A DNA stretch of 64,000 nucleotides from DATKRB01 sp036501425 (GTDB taxonomy: Bacteria > Actinomycetota > Acidimicrobiia > Acidimicrobiales > RAAP-2), in assembly GCA_036501425.1 (NCBI GenBank), contig DASYAI010000009.1, forward strand, positions 1 through 64,000, in the 5' to 3' direction. Below the pieces are notes generated by a model, which searched no databases, was not told where the DNA came from, and saw only the letters and a list, made by a program, of their open reading frames with translations. Position 1 is the stretch's first letter, and each line of letters starts with the position of its first letter. Shown in pieces: positions 50,673-59,097 of this stretch. A program made the translations under genes and the position numbers.

Positions 50673-51650
50673 ATGCTGGCGCTCCGTTGCACCGCCTACG
50701 GGCCGCCCGAGGACCTGGTCGTCGAGGAGGTGCCCGATCCCGAGCCCGGCCCGCTCGACGCCGTGGTGCGGGTGGAGGCGGCGTCGGCCAACTTCCCCGA
50801 CGTGCTCATCGCCCAGGACCGCTACCAGATCTCGGTGCCGGTGCCCTTCACCCCCGGCAGCGAGCTGGCCGGGACGGTGGAGCGGGTGGGTCGAGACGTC
50901 CGGGGAGTGCGTCCCGGCGACCGGGTCCGAGGATCCACCATGGTCGGTGCGTTCGCCCAACGGGCGTGCCTGCCCGCCGCCTCGCTGTCGCCGGTCCCCC
51001 AGGGGGTGAGCTTCGCCGACGCCGCCGCCTTCTGGGTCGTCTACGCCACCGCCTACCACTCGCTGCGGAGCGTGGCCGAAGTGCGACCCGGCGAGTGGGT
51101 GGCGGTGCTCGGTGCCGCCGGGGGAGTGGGCCTGGCCGCGGTCGACGTGGCTCAGGTCCTCGGAGCCCGGGTGCTCGCCGCGGCCTCCAGCGACGAGAAG
51201 CTGGCCTTGTGCGCCAGCCGGGGGGCGTCGGCGCTGGTCAACTACGTCACCGAGGACCTCAAGACCGCGATGAAGGAGCTCACCGGCGGGGCCGACGTGG
51301 TGATCGACCCGGTGGGTGGCGCGGCCGCCGAGCTCGCCTTGCGGGCCACCCGTTGGGGCGGGCGCTTCGTCACCGTGGGGTTCGCCAGCGGAGAGATCCC
51401 CCGCATCCCGCTGAACCTGGTCCTGCTGAAGGGCGTGACCATCCGGGGGTTCGAGATGCGCAGCTACGCCGACCACCACGGGTCCCTGGCCGCGAGGGAT
51501 CGCGAGGAGCTGATCGATCTGTTCGACCGCGGGCAGCTTCGCCCGATGGTCTCGGCCACCTACCCTCTGGCCCGGGCGGGTCAGGCGCTTGCCAGCCTGG
51601 CGCGGCGCCAGGCGACCGGCAAGGTGGTGATCACGCCCTGGGATCCCTAA
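50673..51650 (+). CDS. zinc-free medium-chain oxidoreductase (NADPH:quinone reductase-like)
   Basis: The 325-residue MDR protein lacks the zinc cysteines. It has the family motif VEAASANFPDVLIAQDRYQ, the VPFTPGSELAGTV segment, the Rossmann VLGAAGGVGLAAVDVAQVLGARVLA and the substrate-side GVTIRGFEMRSYADHH. Members reduce quinones, enones or enoyl-thioesters with NADPH. It ends a three-gene run of co-oriented acyl-CoA-type genes. The start ATG has no strong ribosome site. Confidence 0.88.
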   Translation: MLALRCTAYGPPEDLVVEEVPDPEPGPLDAVVRVEAASANFPDVLIAQDRYQISVPVPFTPGSELAGTVERVGRDVRGVRPGDRVRGSTMVGAFAQRACLPAASLSPVPQGVSFADAAAFWVVYATAYHSLRSVAEVRPGEWVAVLGAAGGVGLAAVDVAQVLGARVLAAASSDEKLALCASRGASALVNYVTEDLKTAMKELTGGADVVIDPVGGAAAELALRATRWGGRFVTVGFASGEIPRIPLNLVLLKGVTIRGFEMRSYADHHGSLAARDREELIDLFDRGQLRPMVSATYPLARAGQALASLARRQATGKVVITPWDP

Positions 51651-51660
51651 ATCTCAACCT

Positions 51661-51683
51661 CCACTAGACACTGAGCTAAGTGG
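51661..51683. terminator. possible hairpin between convergent genes
   Basis: CCACTAG and CTAAGTGG can pair with one bulged base around an eight-base loop, in a short AT-richer tract between the reductase gene and the convergent hydrolase gene. There is no U tract, so a terminator role is tentative. Confidence 0.3.
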
Positions 51684-51749
51684 TGAACCAGCAGGCCGCT
51701 GCGTTGGCCGCGGCTCGAGCCGCTGCCGTGGCTCCCGCGGCTCGGGCCG

Positions 51750-52481
51750 TCAGCTGTGCTCGACCCGTGCCACGAACTGCTCCACCGCCCGCGGGTACGC
51801 CAGGCGGTCGGGGCGGAAGAGGTCGTGCCCAGCCCCGGGGATCGGGGCGAACTCGACCTCCGAGATGGCCTCGGCGAAGCGGTCGAGGGCGCCCGTGTCC
51901 ACGATGCTCCCCGCCACGGTGCCGTGCGCCACCAGCACCGGGATCCGCAGCGCGGCCACGTCGTCCCACAGGTCCCGGGCGACCGCGTCCTGCTGGATGC
52001 CGTCGAGCACGTGCCGCTGCACCCGCTCGGGCACCGGCTTGCCTCGCCACCGCAGGCCCCACTCGGCCTCGGGCCACGAGTCGGGCAGCTGGATCTCCGC
52101 CGCCCGGTAGTCGCCGATCGACAGCGAGACCACCCGTTCGGGCCGGCGGAACGCCACCTCCAGCGCGGTGGGCGTGCCGCGCGAGAAGGTCATGAGGTGG
52201 AACTGGTTGATCCCGGCCTCGTCGATGGCGGCGGCCAGGTCGTCGGCCAGGTGGCCGACCGCGTAGCCCTTGGGGGGCGACTCGCTCCGGCCCCGACCGC
52301 GCACGTCGACCACGATGACCCGGCGGGCGCTGAAGTGCTCCAGCAGGGCGTGGTAGTCGTCGGCGTCGTCGACGACCCCGGGGGAGAACACGATGGGCAA
52401 CGTCCCCCGCTGCGCCGGCACGGCGTTGTCGAGGTACCGGATCCGCACCCCGCTGCGGTCCGTCCACTGCTCGTTGGTCAC
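51750..52481 (-). CDS. alpha/beta hydrolase
   Basis: The 243-residue protein has the oxyanion segment IVFSPGVVDDADDY, strand VIVVDVRGRGRS, nucleophile S100 in MTFSRGTP (the first Gly of GxSxG is Thr), and the catalytic His in PGAGHDLF. The expected acid is near HGTVAGSIVD. This suggests an esterase or C-C bond hydrolase, substrate unknown. The start is GTG, 40 bases after the upstream SDR stop on the same strand, so the two may be one unit. Confidence 0.82.
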   Translation of the reverse strand: MTNEQWTDRSGVRIRYLDNAVPAQRGTLPIVFSPGVVDDADDYHALLEHFSARRVIVVDVRGRGRSESPPKGYAVGHLADDLAAAIDEAGINQFHLMTFSRGTPTALEVAFRRPERVVSLSIGDYRAAEIQLPDSWPEAEWGLRWRGKPVPERVQRHVLDGIQQDAVARDLWDDVAALRIPVLVAHGTVAGSIVDTGALDRFAEAISEVEFAPIPGAGHDLFRPDRLAYPRAVEQFVARVEHS

Positions 52482-52521
52482 GTCGGCCCGCCGATCTCGT
52501 CGGAGCCCGAGCCCGGGCCGG

Positions 52522-53430
52522 TCAGGACCCGCCCAGCAGGGCGGCGTAGGGGTTGTTCAGGTGGAACTCGACGTCCTGAAGGCGAGCCGCCTCCTTCTGG
52601 AGCTCCTCGACCGTCCACTTCCCCTGCTTCTCGATCTTGTCCACGATGGCGAAGGGCTGGAACAGGTGGACCTCCCCGCCCTGGACCATGAACACCCGTC
52701 CGTGGATGGGGCAGTCGGCCGTGGAGAGGTAGGCCACGAACGGCGAGATGTTCGCCGGGTCCATCGGGCTCCACTCCGACTTGTCGGGCTCCTGCATCCC
52801 GACCATCTGGGTCAGGCGGGTCGACGCCGCCGGGGCGATGGCGTTCACCCGTACCCCGTAGCGACCGAGCTCGGCGTCGGCGATGATCGAGAAGGTGGCG
52901 AGCCCGGTCTTGGCGGCCCCATAGTTGGTCTGGCCCACGTTGCCGAAGAGCCCGGAGGTCGACGAGGTGTTGACCACCGCTCGCGGCGCCTCCTTGCCCG
53001 CCTTGGCCTGGTCCCGCCAGTAGCCGGCGGCCAGCCGGGTGGGGCAGAAGTGGCCGCGCAGGTGCACCTTCATGATGGCGTCCCACTCGTCGATGCTCAT
53101 GTTCACGAGCATGCGGTCCCGCAGGATGCCGGCGTTGTTGATCAAGACGTGGAGGTCACCGAAGGTCTCGACCGCCTGGTTCACGAGCCGCTCGGCACCC
53201 TCCCAGGTGGAGATGTCGTCCCCGTTGGCCACGGCCTGGCCTCCCGCCGCGACGATCTCGGCGGCCACCTGCTCGGCCGGCGTGGTGTCCGAGCCGCTCC
53301 CGTCGGTCCCACCGCCCAGGTCGTTCACCACGACCTTCGCGCCCTCGGCGGCGAAGAGCAGGGCGTGCTCGCGGCCGATCCCCCGCCCGGCTCCGGTGAT
53401 GATCGCGACGCGATCCTTCAGGGTGTCCAT
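52522..53430 (-). CDS. short-chain dehydrogenase (HSD17B4/FabG-like)
   Basis: The 302-residue SDR has cofactor motif ITGAGRGIGREHALLFA, NNAGILRD, catalytic Ser in VVNTSSTSG, and Tyr/Lys in NYGAAKTG. The sequence VNDLGGGTDGSGSDTTPAEQVAAEI is typical of the (3R)-hydroxyacyl-CoA dehydrogenase type related to MFE-2/HSD17B4. It probably oxidises a 3-hydroxyacyl-CoA. GAGAGGTAGG precedes the ATG. Confidence 0.9.
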   Translation of the reverse strand: MDTLKDRVAIITGAGRGIGREHALLFAAEGAKVVVNDLGGGTDGSGSDTTPAEQVAAEIVAAGGQAVANGDDISTWEGAERLVNQAVETFGDLHVLINNAGILRDRMLVNMSIDEWDAIMKVHLRGHFCPTRLAAGYWRDQAKAGKEAPRAVVNTSSTSGLFGNVGQTNYGAAKTGLATFSIIADAELGRYGVRVNAIAPAASTRLTQMVGMQEPDKSEWSPMDPANISPFVAYLSTADCPIHGRVFMVQGGEVHLFQPFAIVDKIEKQGKWTVEELQKEAARLQDVEFHLNNPYAALLGGS

Positions 53431-53580
53431 GTGTCCTACCTCTCGCTGGGCCTTCTGGTCGGCCCTCTCGTCGGGTTGCGGCAGCGTTGTCTGGTCTCGT
53501 CGCCGGGTTCGGCCCAGGGCATCTCGGAGCGGGGACGTGTTGGAAACCCGGCCGGATGGGGCACGATCGCGTGTCGAGCC

Positions 53581-53586
53581 ATCCTA
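53581..53586 (-). promoter_or_regulatory. candidate -10 element (TAGGAT) for the SDR gene
   Basis: On the minus strand TAGGAT lies about 150 bases before the SDR start. It would give a leader of about 145 bases. Confidence 0.3.
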
Positions 53587-53639
53587 TCGACGGTGGAGGT
53601 CCACGGGCCAGAACGGCCCCGAGGCTCGGGGCGCCGGCG

Positions 53640-53679
53640 CCTCAATCCACGGCCGGCGGCCCGGTTGGTATCATTGAGG
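53640..53679. promoter_or_regulatory. inverted repeat CCTCAAT/ATTGAGG spanning a -10 element
   Basis: CCTCAAT (53640-53646) and ATTGAGG (53673-53679) are exact complements 26 bases apart. TATCAT (53669-53674), the best -10 for the small gene at 53754, overlaps the right arm. It may be an operator for a dimeric regulator. Confidence 0.4.
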
Positions 53680-53753
53680 ACCGCCCGTCGAGACGGCGGT
53701 GCCGGTCGATCGTGAAGCGACGAGTCGGTGGAGCGGGTGGTGAAAGGAGCACG

Positions 53754-54053
53754 GTGACCACACTGAAGACCGGAGTTCGACTGGGGTGCCCTGAGTGCAC
53801 CACGCAGGTCATCGTGATCGCGGCGCCGACGACCGACGTGACGTTGACGTGCTCGGGCGCACCGTTGGGCGACGTGGCCTCCGGCGCGACCGGTAGCGGC
53901 CACCAGGGCGCCGGGGTGCAGCTCGGAAAGCGCTACGCCGACGACGAGCTGGGGCTCGAGCTGCTGTGCACCAAGGCCGGCCCGGGCACCCTCGAGGTCG
54001 ACGGTGGCCCGCTGCCGCAGAAGGGCACCAAGCAGCTGCCCTCGTCGGACTGA
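53754..54053 (+). CDS. small cysteine-containing protein, unrecognised
   Basis: The 99-residue protein starts with GTG after a very clear AAAGGAG. It has GVRLGCPECTTQVIVI near the N-terminus and a CSGAPLGD segment, so three cysteines could hold a metal as in a short rubredoxin- or ribbon-like fold. LGLELLCTKAGPGTLEVDGGPL follows, and the protein ends in LPSSD. I recognise no family. It stands alone, divergent from the SDR gene and convergent with the anti-sigma gene. Confidence 0.65.
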   Translation: MTTLKTGVRLGCPECTTQVIVIAAPTTDVTLTCSGAPLGDVASGATGSGHQGAGVQLGKRYADDELGLELLCTKAGPGTLEVDGGPLPQKGTKQLPSSD

Positions 54054-54166
54054 GGCCGCCGCACCAAAGCGCTATCCAGGGCGTTCGCATCCCCTCGACC
54101 TCACGTTGAGGTAGAGATCTAGCGGGCCGACGGGGCGAGAGGGCTCGATGCCCGGGGCCGCCGGGA

Positions 54167-54907
54167 TCAACGCGGACGGCTCGCCCAGGCCACCAGGCGA
54201 CCGCCGGGGCCGAGCAGCTCCGCTCGCACGACCTGAGCGGGGCGCACCGGAAGGGCCGAGCTCCAGCTGTCGTGCCCGTCGGACACGGTGAAGGCGCCGA
54301 GGACCGCGGTCGAGCCGGCAGCGGTGCGGATCTCGCAGGTCACCGACCCCGACAACGAGCCGGCAGAGATGGTCATGGTGAGCCACGACGGGTGGCCGGG
54401 CGAGACGTAGACGTCGCCGACCTCCGACCCGCGGTCGACAAGGCGGGCTTCCCAGCCGCGGGCGGCGGCCGCCGGAGCACGCGGCGCCGAGCCGTCGGTA
54501 CCGACCGTCCACGCGATCCCCACGGAGACCACCGCGGCGACCGCGGCCGCGCCCAGGGCCAGGGCGACGCGGCGGCGACGCCTCGGCGCGCTGCCCGTCG
54601 CCGCGGCGGGCGTCGGGACCGGGCCGGCGTCCTGGGCGCTGATGGCCGACAGCACCGCCTGCCCGAAGCCGGGCGGGGGATCGACCGGGGGAGCGACCAG
54701 GACGACGTGGTCGGCCGCCAGGGTCCAGCTCTCGCTCCGGGCCAGGCACCGAGGGCACCGTTCGAGGTGAGCCAACAGCTCGGCCCGGCGGCGACCGTCG
54801 AGCAGCCCGAGGGCCAGATCGGCGAGGTCCCCGTCCGAGGGCTCGACGTCGGACCCGGACGGCCCGTCGGGGCGTGGCTCGGGGCGGTGCTCGTCGCCGG
54901 CGCTCAC
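54167..54907 (-). CDS. zinc-finger anti-sigma factor (RskA-like)
   Basis: The 246-residue protein has an N-terminal ZAS-type motif H47-x3-C51-x2-C54 (AHLERCPRC), a membrane segment at about 117-135 after an RRRRR stop-transfer, and an extracytoplasmic domain ending with VVRAELLGPGGRLVAWA, like RskA. It holds the ECF sigma factor inactive at the membrane until a signal triggers its cleavage. The GTG start overlaps the sigma gene's stop by four bases, so the two are coupled. Confidence 0.88.
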   Translation of the reverse strand: MSAGDEHRPEPRPDGPSGSDVEPSDGDLADLALGLLDGRRRAELLAHLERCPRCLARSESWTLAADHVVLVAPPVDPPPGFGQAVLSAISAQDAGPVPTPAAATGSAPRRRRRVALALGAAAVAAVVSVGIAWTVGTDGSAPRAPAAAARGWEARLVDRGSEVGDVYVSPGHPSWLTMTISAGSLSGSVTCEIRTAAGSTAVLGAFTVSDGHDSWSSALPVRPAQVVRAELLGPGGRLVAWASRPR

Positions 54908-55590
54908 GGGTCCGACCCGGGGTCGTCGAGGGCGGTGCGCAGCTTGAGCAGGGCGGCGCGGATACGGGTCTTGGCCGTGCCGAGGGGGATGGACTCGCTG
55001 GTGCTGATCTCCGCCGCGCTCCGACCGAGCACCGCGGCCAGCACCAAGGCCCGTCGCTGCTCGACCGGCAAGGCGGCGATGGCCTTCCTGACCTGCTCCG
55101 AAAGGCTCCCTGCAGCCACCAGTTCGTCGGTCGGGCGGTCCGTGCCGGCCCCGGCCAACGCGGCGACCACGTCGGGGTCGGTGGGGACGGCCCGGCGTTG
55201 GCGGAGCGCGTCGATGGCCAGGTTCCGGGTGATCGTCAGTACCCAGGTGGCGGCCGAACCGCGCCGGGCGTCGAAGACCGGAGCGTGTTTCCAGGCGCGG
55301 ACAAAGGCCTCCTGGGCGACGTCCTCGGCGAGGGACCGGTCCGTCAGCATGGTGACGGCGAGGCCGTAGACCCGGCGCTGGTAACGGGTGACGAACGTGG
55401 CCGCCGCACCGTGGTCGCGCACCGCCATGCCGGCGAGCAGGGCCTCGTCGGAGGGGCCACCGGGCTCGCCCGGCGCGCCACCATCGGTGGCCGAGCGCCG
55501 CGGTCGTGGCCGGAGCCGCGCCCCGGGGCCCGCGACCCGGCCCGACCCGGCCCGTGTTGGCTGCTCGATCCCTGGTGGCTGCTCGACCAT
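54904..55590 (-). CDS. ECF-family RNA polymerase sigma factor (SigK-like)
   Basis: The 228-residue protein has region 2 with TFVTRYQRRVYGLAVTMLTD, the -10 recognition segment LAEDVAQEAFVRAWKH and TWVLTITRNLAIDALRQRR, and region 4 with ALPVEQRRALVLAAVLGRSAAEIS followed by IPLGTAKTRIRAALLKLR. The 45-residue N-terminus is Pro/Arg/Gly-rich and unlike sigma factors; a later start is possible. Coupled to the anti-sigma gene after it. GGGAAGGGG lies before the ATG. Confidence 0.9.
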   Translation of the reverse strand: MVEQPPGIEQPTRAGSGRVAGPGARLRPRPRRSATDGGAPGEPGGPSDEALLAGMAVRDHGAAATFVTRYQRRVYGLAVTMLTDRSLAEDVAQEAFVRAWKHAPVFDARRGSAATWVLTITRNLAIDALRQRRAVPTDPDVVAALAGAGTDRPTDELVAAGSLSEQVRKAIAALPVEQRRALVLAAVLGRSAAEISTSESIPLGTAKTRIRAALLKLRTALDDPGSDP

Positions 55591-55994
55591 GGCCCCTTCC
55601 CGACGGCGGGTGCGCGGGCGAGGCGCTGAGACACCGTTGCCCTCGAGCCCCGGCGCCGCGCAACGCCGGGTCGCCGGGAGCGCCCGCTCCTCGGGTACTA
55701 CGGGCGAGCCGCCCGGTCGGATTGCCGGCTCGCCCCGTTGTTCCGCGGTGGCCGTTGTCGGGTGCCCGGAAGGTAGTCTGGCAGCTGGCGCCTCGATTCT
55801 GGAGGCGGGGCGGCCGGGCCGGCCCGAACGTCTCGGTGGTCGGGACGTGCCGACGCACGAACGAGGATTGCCAGGAGCCGGTTGCGTGGGTCACCATGGC
55901 GGCCGGTCGAAGGAGACCAGGCGAGCGGCGTGGCCGCTCCGGGATCGAAAGGGGGTAGGGGCACCGGCACCGAAGGGTCCGGCCCCATACACCG
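55591..55994. other. 404-base divergent spacer between sigma factor and aldehyde dehydrogenase
   Basis: I see no gene. It contains a nine-base inverted repeat (55702-55735) and a plus-strand TAGTCT near 55772. An ECF-type -35 (GGAAC) occurs on the minus strand near 55740, but no fitting -10 follows at 16-17 bases, so autoregulation of the sigma gene is not shown. Confidence 0.5.
55702..55735. promoter_or_regulatory. inverted repeat GGGCGAGCC/GGCTCGCCC
   Basis: Two exact nine-base arms are separated by 16 bases. It may be an operator or an mRNA hairpin in the long leader of the sigma gene. Confidence 0.35.
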
Positions 55995-57449
55995 ATGAGT
56001 GACGCAGCAGCTGGTCCCACCAATTACATCGCGGGCGAATGGCGCGAAGCCGCCTCCGGAGCACGGTTCGACTCGAGCGACCCCGCCACCGGCCGGGTGA
56101 TCTCGTCGGTCTCCGACAGCGGGGCCGCCGAGGCCACGGCGGCGGTGGATGCGGCCGCCGAGGCCTTCATCACCTGGTCCCGCACCACCGCCTACCAGCG
56201 GTCCGAGTACCTGTACCGGGCCTACACCCTGATGCTCGAGCGTCAGGAGGCCCTGGCCAAGCTGATGACCGAGGAGCAGGGCAAGCCCATCCGGATGGCT
56301 CGCACCGAGGTCCGCTATGGCGCCGACTTCCTCCTCTGGTACGCCGAGGAGGCCAAGCGGATCTACGGCTCGACCATCCCCTCCGCCCGGGCCGACCAGC
56401 GCTTCATCGTCCTGCACGAGCCGGTGGGCGTGGTGGGCGCGGTCACCCCGTGGAACTACCCGATCTCCATGATCACCCGCAAGGTCGGCCCCGCCCTGGC
56501 GGCGGGCTGCACCGTGGTCCTCAAGCCGGCCGAGCAGACGCCGCTGTGCGCGATCGAGATGTTCCGCATCTTCGAGGAGGCGGGCCTTCCCCCCGGGGTG
56601 GTGAACCTGGTCACCACCAGCAACCCGGCACCGGTGGGCCAGGTGTTGCTGGACGACCGCCGGGTGCGCAAGATCGCCTTCACCGGCTCGACCGAGGTGG
56701 GCAAGCAGCTTGCCGCCGGGGCGGCCGCCCAGATGAAGCGGGTCTCGCTGGAGCTGGGCGGCCACGCGCCGTTCATCGTGCTCGACGACGCCGACCCGGT
56801 GCACGCGGCGAAGGGGGCGGCCGCGGTGAAGTTCCTGAACACGGGCCAGGCGTGCATCAGCCCCAACCGCTTCTACGTGCAGCGGGGGATCGCCGACGCG
56901 TTCGTCTCGACGATGCGGGACCGTTTCGCCGGCCTGCGGGCCGGGTCGGGCCTCACCGACGGGGTCACCGTCGGACCGCTGATCGACTCCTCGGCGATCG
57001 CCAAGATGGAGCGGCAGGTGGCCGACGCCCGGGACAAGGGCGCCTCGCTCGAGCTGGGCGGAGAGCGCCTCACGGCGGACGGCCTCGACGCAGGGTATTT
57101 CTACGCGCCGACGCTGCTCACCGGGGTGACGCCCGACATGGAGATCTACCGCGAGGAGACCTTCGGTCCGATCGCACCGGTGATCCTCTACGACGACGAG
57201 GACGAGGTGATCGAGATGGCCAACGACACCGACTACGGGTTGGCCTCCTACATCTACACCCGCGACATCGGTCGAGCGTTCCGGGTGACCGAGCGGCTGC
57301 GCTTCGGCATCGTCGGGGTGAACGACATCAACCCGACTGCTGCCGCGGCGCCCTTCGGCGGGGTGAAGGAGAGCGGCCTCGGGCGCGAGGGCGGCCGCGA
57401 GGGGATCGTCGAGTACCTCGACACCAAGCTGGTGGGCCTGGCCATCTGA
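55995..57449 (+). CDS. NAD(P)-dependent aldehyde dehydrogenase (succinate-semialdehyde type)
   Basis: The 484-residue ALDH has the cofactor segment VTPWNYPISMITRKVGPALAAG, Lys in VVLKPAEQTP, FTGSTEVGK, the general base E253 in LELGGHAP, and the nucleophile C287 in NTGQACISPNR. The TFGPIAPV and PFGGVKESGLGREGG motifs follow. The overall pattern is closest to GabD-like succinate-semialdehyde dehydrogenases, although substrate cannot be fixed by eye. It is divergent from the sigma factor gene and 31 bases from the convergent gene behind it. Confidence 0.92.
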   Translation: MSDAAAGPTNYIAGEWREAASGARFDSSDPATGRVISSVSDSGAAEATAAVDAAAEAFITWSRTTAYQRSEYLYRAYTLMLERQEALAKLMTEEQGKPIRMARTEVRYGADFLLWYAEEAKRIYGSTIPSARADQRFIVLHEPVGVVGAVTPWNYPISMITRKVGPALAAGCTVVLKPAEQTPLCAIEMFRIFEEAGLPPGVVNLVTTSNPAPVGQVLLDDRRVRKIAFTGSTEVGKQLAAGAAAQMKRVSLELGGHAPFIVLDDADPVHAAKGAAAVKFLNTGQACISPNRFYVQRGIADAFVSTMRDRFAGLRAGSGLTDGVTVGPLIDSSAIAKMERQVADARDKGASLELGGERLTADGLDAGYFYAPTLLTGVTPDMEIYREETFGPIAPVILYDDEDEVIEMANDTDYGLASYIYTRDIGRAFRVTERLRFGIVGVNDINPTAAAAPFGGVKESGLGREGGREGIVEYLDTKLVGLAI

Positions 57450-57480
57450 GCGCCGGGGCCGCCCGGCGGGCGACGCGAGC

Positions 57481-58101
57481 TCAGGCCGGCGCCAGCGAGC
57501 GGGCGACGTCGGCGAAGAGCTCGGCGGCGCACTCGACCACCGCGGCCTGGTGGTCGCCGAGGGCGCCGGCCACGATGGCCTCGAGGGAAGGATCGATGGC
57601 CAGCCGGTGGCGCCGGCTGAGGACCGTCAGCACCCGAGCCCCCACGGCACGCGGGTCGGCCAGGTCCTCGGGCCGGCTGCGCCGGGCCCACGCCACGGTG
57701 GCCGCCCAACGGACGGCGGCGGTCCGGGACAGGGCAGGCTCGATCAGGTGAGCCTGCGCCAGCGACGCCCGCAGGACGGCCGGCAGGTCCCGCCCGCCGA
57801 GCGTGCCGTCGAGGAGCAGCTCGGTTCCCATGTGGGCACAGCCGCGGGCCCCGCCCTGCCCCACCCCGGCGTCGACCAGCCGGGCCCGCAGGGACCCGGA
57901 CAGCGCCACGAAGCTGGGGTGGGCGTGGAACGCCCGGTCGGCGAGGTGGTGGAGCGCCCGGCCGGTCAGCACCTCGTCGGGCAGGGCCGCGGCATCCAGC
58001 CCGCCCATGGGCGCCAGGTCTGGCAACACCGTCCCGAGGGCCTGGGCCGCGCTCAGCGGCCGCGCCGCCCCGGCCACGAGCAGGTGCCCGAAGTAGTTCA
58101 C
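57481..58101 (-). CDS. AcpH-like (DUF479-type) helical protein
   Basis: The 206-residue protein begins NYFGHLLVAG and has GTVLPDLAPM, LTGRALHHLADRAFHAHPSFV and an ARGCAHMGTELLLDG segment. These His/Asp-rich helices resemble acyl-carrier-protein phosphodiesterase (AcpH, DUF479) and the wider HD-like metal fold. If so, it could remove phosphopantetheine from a carrier protein. The match is partial. The GTG start overlaps the upstream phosphoesterase stop by four bases (GTGA), so the pair is coupled. Confidence 0.55.
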   Translation of the reverse strand: MNYFGHLLVAGAARPLSAAQALGTVLPDLAPMGGLDAAALPDEVLTGRALHHLADRAFHAHPSFVALSGSLRARLVDAGVGQGGARGCAHMGTELLLDGTLGGRDLPAVLRASLAQAHLIEPALSRTAAVRWAATVAWARRSRPEDLADPRAVGARVLTVLSRRHRLAIDPSLEAIVAGALGDHQAAVVECAAELFADVARSLAPA

Positions 58102-58841
58102 CCGGACCGGCGGAGGGTCCGGGGAGCGATGCCGACCCGCTCGACCCGGGCGCCGGAAGGCTCCTCGAGCGTCACGACGCTGACGGTGGGGTTCCGGTCG
58201 GGCGGCTCCGAGGGCGACCCCGAGTAGAAGGCGGCCACGCCGTCCACGCTCACGTCCACGAAGTGGTGCCAGTGGCCGAGGGCGACGTAGTCGCACCCCA
58301 ACGCCGCGAGCTCGGACCTGGTGATGCGCGAGGAGCGGTCGCTCGCCTCGCCGTCGGGCACGAAGTGGCCGTGGGTCACCACGACGTTCCAGTAGCCGGC
58401 GGTCGGCTGGTCGTACCCGGCCAGCGGACGGTGCCGGGGCGTGTGGTCGGCGATGCCCCGGGCCCAGACGTCGAGGGCGAGCTCGTCGAACACGACGTGG
58501 CGCCCCTCGGGCTCGCCGGCGAACACCACGTGGGGACCGGCCTGGCGGAGGTCCACCCGGTGGTAGGGCGACTGCTCGTCGAGCTGGTCGTGGTTGCCCG
58601 GGATGACGACGGTGGGCTGGGTCAGGCGGGCGAGCTGCTGGAGTGCCGCGTGGGTTGCCGGCTCGCCCACCCTGGGGTGGTCGAAGAGGTCTCCGGCGAT
58701 CAGCACGACGTCGACCCGGTGGGCCAAGGCGACGTCGACGGCAGCGACCAGGCCCTCGGCGCTCGCCGGGTGGTCGGTCAGGTGGATGTCCGACGTGTGG
58801 AGCAGACGGAGGGTCGGTCTGGGCGGGGTCGGACGCGGCAC
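58098..58841 (-). CDS. SbcD-like metallophosphoesterase
   Basis: The 247-residue calcineurin-fold protein has all five metal motifs: LLHTSDIHLTD, LIAGDLFDH, VIPGNHDQL, VVTHGHFVP and GHWHHFVD. Single-domain relatives of the SbcD/Mre11 type act as nucleases or phosphodiesterases, but no SbcC-like ATPase lies next to it. GTG 58841 starts just before PRPTPPRPTLRLLHTSD. The frame is open to a GTG at 58958, adding a 39-residue Pro/Arg-rich stretch unlike the family. It is coupled to the AcpH-like gene. Confidence 0.82.
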   Translation of the reverse strand: MPRPTPPRPTLRLLHTSDIHLTDHPASAEGLVAAVDVALAHRVDVVLIAGDLFDHPRVGEPATHAALQQLARLTQPTVVIPGNHDQLDEQSPYHRVDLRQAGPHVVFAGEPEGRHVVFDELALDVWARGIADHTPRHRPLAGYDQPTAGYWNVVVTHGHFVPDGEASDRSSRITRSELAALGCDYVALGHWHHFVDVSVDGVAAFYSGSPSEPPDRNPTVSVVTLEEPSGARVERVGIAPRTLRRSG

Positions 58842-59097
58842 GGTTTGGCGGAGGGGCCGAGCCCCCGGACTGGCCCGGAGGGTTCGAGCTGGTGACGATA
58901 GTCTACGGTCGGCCCACGTGACCGGTGCGGGCGTCGGGGCAAGAGGGGGTCGGATCACCGAACGAGCCCGTCGGGGGGACGGCGGGAAGGAGCGAACCCC
59001 CGAGCCCCGGACGGCTCGGGTCCCCGGCGAAGATCCGGCGGGCCCGCCAGGCAGTGACCACAGGCCGTAGGAAGCATCAGAACGAGGGAGGAACGAG

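Larger units (their letters stand above)
53431..53753. other. 323-base divergent spacer with no gene
   Basis: The spacer holds a minus-strand TAGGAT (53581-53586) that could serve the SDR gene, and a plus-strand TATCAT within a distant inverted repeat that could serve the small gene at 53754. No open frame here resembles a protein. Confidence 0.5.

Noticed and set aside
51655..51710. tRNA-like stretch on the minus strand (TTAGCTCAGTG with a GGTTCACC nearby)
   Set aside because: The D-arm-like piece has no matching anticodon or acceptor stems, and the T-loop-like GGTTC lies on the wrong side of it. It cannot fold as a cloverleaf.
55591..55994. autoregulatory ECF promoter before the sigma gene
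   Set aside because: A GGAAC lies on the minus strand but no GTC/CGTC-type -10 occurs 16-17 bases downstream, so I cannot support it.
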